Part shown: positions 56,906 to 64,000 of the stretch, piece after piece
Layout: every line of letters begins with the position of its first letter
How positions within the stretch are numbered: position 1 is the stretch's first letter
Assembly: GCF_002575655.3 (NCBI RefSeq)
Contig: NC_053038.3
Location: forward strand, 143,980,885-144,044,884
Source: Aegilops tauschii subsp. strangulata
Taxonomy: Eukaryota > Streptophyta > Magnoliopsida > Poales > Poaceae
Direction of reading: 5' to 3'
DNA: 64,000 bases
The notes under the pieces: model-generated
Database searches by the model: none
What the model was told of the DNA's origin: nothing
What the model saw: the letters and a program-made list of their open reading frames with translations, nothing else
Program-made: the position numbers and the translations under genes

Positions 56906-59122
56906 TCAAACCACATTGCTCGAATCAATGATATTTAGCTCATGCCTTAACTCGCGAAATCTTGCTTCATCCAATGGCTTCGTGAAAATATCTGCAAGGT
57001 TATCATGAGTGTTGACATAGTTGAGCTCGATCTCCCCTCGCCTAATATGATCCCGGATGAAGTGATACCGAATCTCAATATGCTTTGTCTTGAAGTGTTG
57101 CACCGGGTTGAGAGAAATCTTGATAGCACTTTCATTGTCACACCAAAGAGGCACTTTGTCACAAATGACACCGTAATCCTTTAAAGTTTGCCTCATCCAT
57201 AAGAGTTGTGCAGAACAACTTCCGGCCGCCACATACTCCGCTTCGGTGGACGAGAGAGACACACAACTTTGCTTTTTAGAAGACCAACTTACCAAAGAGC
57301 AACCAAGAAATTGGCACCCTCCGGAAGTGGACTTCCTATCCACTTTGTCTCCCACCCAATCGGAGTCCAAATAACCTACAAGCTTGAAGTTTGCTCCTCT
57401 TGGGTACCATAGGCCAAAGTTTGGGGTATGAGCCAAATATCGAAAGATTCGCTTGACCGCCACAAAGTGGCTTTCCTTAGGTGCGGCTTGAAACCGTGCA
57501 CATATTCCCACACTCAACATGATATCCGGTCTAGATGCACAAAGGTAAAGCAAGGATCCAATCATGGAGCGATATACCTTTTGATCCACCGCTTTACCAT
57601 TGGGATCAATGTCAAGTTGGCACTTGGTGGGCATTGGAGTGGAAGCCGGCTTGACATCACTTAGCTTGAATCTCTTTAGCATGTCTTGAGTGTATTTGGC
57701 TTGGTTGATGAAGGTTCCTTCTCTTCTTTGTTTGATTTCAAATCCGAGAAAGAACTTCAACTCTCCCATCATAGACATCTTAAACTTTGAGGTCATGAGA
57801 GCGGCAAATTCTTCATTGAAGGCTTTGTTAGGGGAACCAAAAATAATATCATCAACATATAGTTGGCACACAAACAACTCCCCTTTGACCTTCTTAGGAA
57901 AAAGAGTGGGGTCGATTTTCCCGATTTCGAATCCACGATCTTGTGACAACTCCGTAAGATGCTCATACCACGCACGTGGGGCTTGTTTAAGGCCATAGAG
58001 CGCCTTATGGAGTTGATACACATGATCGGGGGAATAGGGATCTTCGAACCCGGGGGGTTGTTTGACATATACCAACTCATTTATCGGACCATTAAGAAAA
58101 GCACTTTTCACATCCATTTGTTGCAATGTGAAATTATGATGAGAAGCATAGGCAATCAACAAATGAATAGATTCAAGGCGAGCGGCGGGGGCAAAGGTTT
58201 CACCGTAGTCGATACCCTCGACTTGGGAGTAGCCTTGTGCCACCAAACGAGCCTTGTTGCGAACAATGATTCCATGAGCGTCTTGCTTGTTCTTGAATAT
58301 CCACTTGGTTCCAATGACATTATGATTTCCGGTTGGCCTTGGCACTAACTTCCACACTTGGTTATGTTCGAAGTTGTTGAGTTCTTCATGCATGGCGTTG
58401 AGCCAATCCGGGTCCTCGAGCGCTTCATAAACATTTTGGGGTTCGACACAAGAAACAAACGCATGATGTTCACAATAGTTTGCTAATTGTCTACGAGTGC
58501 TTACCCCCTTTCTTAGGCTTCCAACCACATTCTCCATGAGATGACCTTTAGTGGTGAGCTTGGAAGCGATCTTAGTGGCACGACGCTCCAATTCCTCCTC
58601 GGAAGTGAAGTGAGGAGGGGTTACTTGATCATCTTGAGTCTCGTCTTGAGCTTGTTCTTGATCTTGAACTTGCTCGAGGGGAGGAACTTGACCTTGGGCA
58701 TCATTTGGTGGATCACCACCATCTTGAGGTTGATCTTGCCCTTGATCTTGTTCATGAGGTTGAGGGCCTTCACTTTGTTCTTCGAAAGCGTGTGGGTCCT
58801 GGGTTGGTGATGGCTCCACTTGAGTGGAGCATTGTCCTTCTCCTTCGGCCACAAGGGGTTCCTCAATGGGCAGGATATATCCAACACCCATTCTTCTTAT
58901 GGCTTGGGGAGGAATTTCATCACCTACATCACAAGTACCACTTTTCTCCACTTGGGAGCCGTTATTCTCATCAAACTGCATGTTACACGTCTCCTCAATA
59001 AGTCCCGTGGACTTATTGAGAACACGGTAAGCATGGGAGTTTGTAGCATAACCAACAAATATGCCCTCATGAGCTCTAGTCTCAAATTTAGACAAACAAC
59101 ACCTTTCTTGAGAATGAAACAC
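56906..59122 (-). pseudogene. Sirevirus reverse transcriptase-RNase H
   Basis: 738 open codons. The N-terminal part is the end of integrase ([20 protein letters not shown]), followed by a Gln/Asp/Glu-rich hinge (about residues 100-175). RT has [56 protein letters not shown] and the catalytic YVDDIIFGS near 57850. RNase H has [20 protein letters not shown], the WCDNESA motif and [20 protein letters not shown], ending in [18 protein letters not shown]. All key catalytic residues appear present. It is separated from integrase by a frameshift around 59110, so it cannot be made as part of the normal polyprotein. Confidence 0.9.
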
Positions 59123-60246
59123 TTACACCCGAACACCCGAAAGTACTTGAGGTTGGGCTTGTTACCGGTGAGTATCTCATATGGAGTCTTGTTCAAGCCT
59201 TTGCGGAGATAGAGCCGATTTGAAGCATGACACGCGGTGTTGATGGCTTCGGCCCAAAAGTTGTATGGAGACTTGAACTCCGCCATCATGGTCCTTGCCG
59301 CATCCATCAACGTCCGGTTCTTCCTCTCCGCAACACCATTTTGTTGAGGGGTGTAAGGTGCGGAATATTGATGCTTGATCCCCTCATCACTAAGAAACTC
59401 ATCCAGGGTGTAGTTCTTGAACTCGGTGCCGTTGTCACTTCTTATAGTCAAGATCTTTGCATTGTGTTGACGTTGGGCTTCATTTGCAAAGTCAATGACT
59501 GTTTGTTGGGTCTCACTCTTCCTCTTGAAAAAATACACCCAAGTGTATCTAGAATAGTCATCCACAATTACCAAGCAATATTTTCTACCTCCAAGACTAT
59601 CAAAGGATGGAGGCCCAAAGAGATCCAAATGAAGGAGCTCCAAGGTCCTCTTCGAGTAAATGAGAGTCGTGGGAGGGTGAGCCTTCTCATGAAGCTTTCC
59701 TTCGATACAAGCACTTCAAGCATGATCTTTAGCAAAACTAACGTTCGTTAGTCCACGGACATGGTCCCCCTTGAGAAGACTTTGCAAAGATCTCATATTG
59801 ACATGGGCTAAACGGCGATGCCAAAGCCATCCCACGTCAACTTTAGCCATTAGGCATTACGCGGTCTTAGTGGGTCGCTCCGAAAAGTTAATCACATAGA
59901 GACCGTTCTCGACATGCCCAACAAAGGCTACTTTAAGAGTCTTGCTCCACAAGGGGGCCACGGTATCAATATCAAAGAAAGTGGCAAAGCCCATGATAGC
60001 AAGTTGATGAACGGAAAGTAAATTGTATGCAAGGGACTCAACTAGCATGACCTTCTCGATCGTGAGATCATGAGAAATGACAACTTTGCCGAGTCCCAAT
60101 ACCTTAGAAGACGAGGCATCACCCCACTCGACATTGGTGGGCATAGATGGAATCTTGTGCACATCCACCACCAAGTCCTTGCTTCCGGTCATATGATTTG
60201 TAGCTCCACTATCGAGCAACCATGATCCCCCACCGGAAGCAAACAC
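58924..60246 (-). pseudogene. Sirevirus protease, GAG-pre-integrase and integrase core
   Basis: One frame from 60246: GGGSWLLDSGATNHMTGS is the aspartic protease active site, and ESLAYNLLSVHQLAIMGF leads into pre-integrase. In-frame stops at 59859-59857 (TAA) and 59718-59716 (TGA) break it. Integrase core follows from 59643: LLHLDLFGPP, IRSDNGTEFKNY and PQQNGVAERKNR supply the D, D and E positions; [20 protein letters not shown] precedes the frameshift near 59110. The upstream gag part is in another phase. Confidence 0.88.
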
Positions 60247-60256
60247 CTACAAGAGA

Positions 60257-61102
60257 TCAATGCTTGGTTTTAGGTACCCATTTTGTAATGGGTCCTTTGA
60301 TGTTAGTAACAAGGGTCTTAGGAACCCAAATGGACCATTCAATATACTCATGAGGAGAACCAACAAATTTGGCATAAACATGCCCATCACTTGCATGACA
60401 TAACACATAAGAAGGATTAAAGTCGCCGGCTTTGTTGGATGGGCTGGAATTGCCCTTCTTGACACCGTCACCCTTCGCATTGTTCTTCTTCTCCTTGGAA
60501 GTACCCTCTCCCTCTTTCACAAAAGTTTGCTTGAGAGGGGGAGGTCGTTTGGTCTTGTCATTCTTCTTCTTGTTCTTGGGCTTGGGAGCGAACCCAATCC
60601 CCTCCTTGGCTACAACTTCCTTTTGGTTTCTCAAAAGGTCGTTGAGGTTCTTCTCACCTTGTATGCATGACACAAGGCCTTTCTCAAGTTGCTCCTTCAA
60701 CTTAGCATTCTCCTCAACAAGATGCACATGCTCACAACAAGGGTTAGTAGCATTTGCATTATCAATTAACACCATATGAGGAAAAGTGGCTTTCTCCTTA
60801 GTTAGCATTACTTGGAGTTGATCATGAGACTCCTTGAGGCTAGCATGAGCACCCTTCAAGACCTTGTGAGCCTTGTCGAGAATGTCAAACTCCTCTTTAA
60901 GTCTAGCAAGATCAACCCCAAGTTTTGCCTTCTCGGAGTTTGGCACACGAGACACAACAAGAGCATGATCAAGATCTTTCTTTAACGTAGCATGATCATC
61001 GTTGTATGACTCCTCAAGAGCCAAACGAAGACCACGCTCTTCGTCAAGAGCATTGGAAAGATCCGAAATCTCATCGGCATAGTCACGACTATGCCCCTCC
61101 AT
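60257..61102 (-). pseudogene. Sirevirus gag C-terminal extension with coiled coil
   Basis: 281 open codons. The first 150 residues are charged and heptad-like (LALEESYNDDHATLKKDLDH, LKEEFDILDKAHKVLKGAHA), typical of the long Sirevirus gag that can contact host proteins. A Lys-rich stretch (KPKNKKKNDKTKRPPP) comes next. The end IKGPITKWVPKTKH is the conserved lead-in to protease. The phase differs from the main gag by a small indel near 61115 and from protease by another near 60250. Confidence 0.85.
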
Positions 61103-61112
61103 CTTAGAGATG

Positions 61113-62816
61113 CTATCTTCGTGAGCCGATCATGTCATTGGCTTCACCAAGTTGTTCCAAGAGAGCAACGAAGTGCTTCTTGGATTTACCCTTGAGTTTA
61201 CCCATAAAGATCTCAAACTCATTTTCCTCCACATTTGTCCCCTCATGTTCATCAATGCTATCCGTCGAAGAAGGATGATTAATGATGGTAGTTTTGATGT
61301 TGGAGGTTACCTTATTGGTGGCTTTAGCCATGAGGCACTTGGCGGTGATGTTCTCATTGGGTGAGTCGAAGAGAGACACCCGTGGAGTCTTCGCAATGGC
61401 AACGGAGGCCATGGCAACCGACTCATCATCTTCATCATCGTCATCATCCTCATTGTACTCTTCTTGTACCACCAACGCCTTGGGAGGAGTCTTCCTGGTG
61501 AAGTTGCTCTTGTTGGGGAACGACTTGGCCTTGTCTTTTCTAATGAGCTTGCCACCATTGTCTTCCCTCTTCTCGTAAGGGCACTCCGCAACAAAGTGGC
61601 TCACATTGCCACAATTGAAGAAAGTCCTCATCCGTTGCTTGCCCTTTGCGCCACTTGAATTGCTCTTGTTGAAGTTTGGCCTTGTGTTCTTCTTGCTCCA
61701 AAATTGCCTTGAAGCAAGAGCCATGTGTTCATGATAGGCATACTTCGTATCTTCGAGGTTGCCCTCCTCTTCTTCCTCTTCATCCTCTTCCTCCATACTA
61801 ACCTTGGCCTTTAAAGCAAGGTTGGGCTTCTTTACTCTTTGAGAACAAAGAACCGCATTGTCAGCGGTCTTGTCCAAGATGCTGATAGCAACAAATTCAT
61901 CCAACACCTCACTTGATGATAAGGTGTGGAAGTCCGGCCTTTGACGAATTACGGAGGACATGGCTTTGTGGTAGGGCATCATTGCCTTGAGGAATTTGCG
62001 CTTGATCCAATTGTCATCCGTGTCCTTACTTCCATGATCTCGGAGAGAGACCGCGAGTTTGGTTACTCTCCGGAAAAGCTCACGAGGTTCTTCATCTTCT
62101 TTCATTGCAAACTCGTCGGCTTCATCTTGCACCACTTCATAGTTGGAGCGTTGAATGCTTGCGCTTCCCCGATAGAGGGAAACAACTTGTAGCCAAGCAT
62201 CTTTGGCCACGGTGTAAGGCCGGAGATGGGGAAGATCTTCGGGTGGGATTGCTTCTTGGATGATGAAGAGAGCATTCTCATTGAATTGATGATCCACAAC
62301 TTCTCTAGGAGTGAAGTTACTTCGGTCATGCGGATAAAAACCCTCTTCAATGATTCTCCAAAGGTTAGTGTTCACATGATTTTAATGACGCTTAAAACGA
62401 TAGACCCAAGAATCAAAATCTACATTCTTCTCAATCTTAGGGGCCGGGCCGGCATGATTCAAATGAGTGGAAGGGAGCGGTCCACCATAGATAGGTGGAG
62501 GTTCCACATGGGCAAAGATGCCGGTCCCATTTTTATCACTAGAACAAGGAGCTTTCTCGCTAGAAGCTTCCCCCTTGTCGGAGGTAGCATCCGTCACCTT
62601 GTTAGCGGGATCACCCACTTTCAACGGTGCGGTGGTAAGTTGAAGCCCTTCTAAGAATTTATTCAACATGCTTTCGACCTTGGTCGTCATGGAGGTTTTC
62701 AATGTGTCCAACGCCACATTGAATTCCTCACAAGAGACCGCGGTTCCCCCATCTCCCGTAGACGAGACTAGATTCTCACCGGAGTGCTCCTCCACACCGT
62801 CTACGACGTCAACCAT
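61113..62816 (-). pseudogene. gag: Sirevirus gag, main part
   Basis: One frame from ATG 62816 to 61113, with a single in-frame TAA at 62384-62382 splitting it into 144 and about 420 codons. The capsid-like part includes NTNLWRIIEEGFYPHD, LFRRVTKLAVSLRDHGSKD and FLKAMMPYHKAMSSVIRQRP. A Glu-rich run lies near 61770. The zinc knuckle (about 61620-61580) reads FFNCGNVSHFVAEC: the first Cys of the CCHC set is replaced by Phe. An Asp-rich run (EEYNEDDDDDEDDES) is typical of this lineage. The start is 37 bp after the primer site, consistent with a short leader. Confidence 0.88.
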
Positions 62817-62852
62817 ACTCTTTGGACGGTAAAGTCCTTAATAAAGAAATTT

Positions 62853-62865
62853 GGCTCTGATACCA
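62853..62865 (-). other. Sirevirus primer-binding site
   Basis: The minus strand reads TGGTATCAGAGCC, complementary to initiator-Met tRNA, 6 bp inside the end of the shared LTR sequence. Confidence 0.9.
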
Positions 62866-62871
62866 ATTGAA

Positions 62872-64000
62872 AGGATCGATATAGTTGACTAGAGGGGGGG
62901 GGTGAATAGGCAACTAACAATTTTTAGCTTTTCTTTACCAAATTAAACTTTGCATCAAAATAGGTTGTCTAGATATGCAACTAAGTGAACAACCTATATG
63001 ATGCAATGACAACAAGCACGCAAGCAAGTAAGAGATAGAACCCGAGTAAACTTGCGAAAGTAAAGGAACGAGATAACCAAGAGTGGAGCCGGTGAAGACG
63101 AGGATGTGTTACCGAAGTTCCTTCCTTTTGAAGGAAAGTACGTCTCCGTTGGAGCGGTGTGGAGGCACAATGCTCCCCAAGAAGCCACTAGGGCCACCAT
63201 ATTCTCCTCACGCCCTCACACAATGCGAGATGCCGTGATTCCACTATTGGTGCCCTTGAAGGCGGCGACCGGACCTTTACAAACAAGGTTGGGGCAATCT
63301 CCACAACTTAATTGGAGGCTCCCAATGACAGCACAAAGCTTCACCACAATGGACTATGGCTCCGTGGTGACCTCAACCGTCTAGGGTGCTCAAACACCCA
63401 AGAGTAACAAGATCCTCTAGGGATAAGTGGGGGGAATCAAATTTCTCTTGGTGGAAGTGTAGATCGTGGCCTTCTCAACCAATCCCGAGCAAATCAACAA
63501 GTTTGATTGGCTAGGGAGAGAGATCGGGCAAAAATGGAGCTTGGAGCAACAATGGAGCTTTTTGGGGGAAAGAGGTGAGTCAACTTTGGGGAAGAAGACC
63601 CCTTTATATAGTGGGGGAACAAACCAACCGTTACCCCACTTCTGCCCCGAAGAGAGCGGTACTACCGTTGTGCCAGCGGTACTACCGCTTGCCACCATAA
63701 GCGGTACTACCGCGGTGGGAGGGCGGTACTACCGCATACGAGCGGTACTACGGCCCCCACAGCCGCGACCAGTACCGTAAAACCCGACACGAAAAAGGAG
63801 CCCTCGAATCGAGGCGGTACTAGCACGAGACCACCGCGGTACTACGGCTTGGGGCTACTAGCGGTACTACTGCTCTGGAGCGGTACTACCGCTCCCAGAG
63901 CGGTACTACCGCTTGTGGCACCCAAGCGGTACTACCGCTACGTCCCGCGGTACTACCGCTGGGACCAGAGTGAGCACACAAATGGGGGCTACTAGCGGTA
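62872..64000 (-). repeat. 5' LTR of the Sirevirus, cut by the window end
   Basis: Matches 52219-53393 at about 98%, with an extra G in a G-run, and a gap of about 45 bp within the palindrome cluster near 63700. TATA box at 63603-63610. Near-palindromes begin at about 63655 and continue to 64000. About 415 bp of the LTR and the outer target duplication lie beyond the window. Confidence 0.9.

Larger units (their letters stand above)
52219..64000 (-). mobile_element. Sirevirus-type Ty1/copia retrotransposon (Maximus-like), running off the window
   Basis: Read on the minus strand: 5' LTR (62872 to beyond 64000), primer site (62865-62853), gag, protease, integrase, RT-RNase H, an extra ORF, polypurine tract and 3' LTR (53808-52219). 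An extended gag with coiled coil, an ORF after pol, and several GGGGGAG polypurine-like motifs between pol and the 3' LTR are Sirevirus hallmarks. The LTR copies differ by about 2% plus a 45-bp repeat-number change near 63700. Pol has stops and frameshifts, but RT-RNase H (738 codons) and the extra ORF are open. The element inserted into the chromovirus LTR. Confidence 0.9.

Noticed and set aside
58541..58810. Plus-strand hydrophobic frame opposite Sirevirus pol
   Set aside because: Antisense shadow of the Gln/Asp-rich hinge; hydrophobicity is the mirror of acidic/Gln codons.

Overview
The window is intergenic, repeat-dominated DNA from a Triticeae grass (wheat, Aegilops or barley type). The signs are a BARE/Angela/WIS-type Ty1/copia element, very long Ty3/gypsy LTRs opening TGTAACAC/TGTAACGC, a Sirevirus (Maximus-type) copia element, a gypsy element with Fatima-like LTRs, and a large CACTA transposon. 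I found no convincing host gene, tRNA, rRNA or CRISPR array. Nearly every base is transposon or transposon debris, and almost every coding region is broken by stops or frameshifts.

Layout. 1-4964: 3' end of a chromovirus (RNase H, integrase, C-terminal tail, then a truncated long LTR). 4965-7867: unassigned intergenic DNA holding a Mutator-like element (6072-7354) with 116-bp inverted repeats and a 9-bp target duplication. 7868-28083: a CACTA transposon with target duplication AAG. Another LTR retrotransposon (7880-16510, target duplication ACGCG) sits 12 bp inside its left end; it carries a sense gag remnant and a long antisense spliced gene. The rest of the CACTA holds a B3-like gene remnant, three unrecognised minus-strand genes or gene remnants, and several tandem-repeat arrays. 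28330-28532: gypsy RT fragment. From 28533 a nest begins: gypsy element (28533-34698) <- copia with short LTR (34699-39225) <- LTR fragment (39226-39295 and 47853-48049), itself split by a complete BARE/Angela-like element (39296-47852, target duplication AGCGG) and then by a second chromovirus LTR (48050-52218) <- minus-strand Sirevirus (52219 to beyond 64000). The right halves of the outer layers must lie beyond the window.

How parts relate. Hand-counted LTR divergence is about 5% for the Fatima-like element and about 2% for both the BARE-like element and the Sirevirus, so the last two are the younger layers. The most unusual content is the antisense gene with four GT-AG introns (12378-15490), an extra sense ORF downstream of pol in the Sirevirus (54426-56072) lying between two clusters of a 15-bp near-palindrome in opposite orientations, and a TNP2-less CACTA carrying a B3-like gene.
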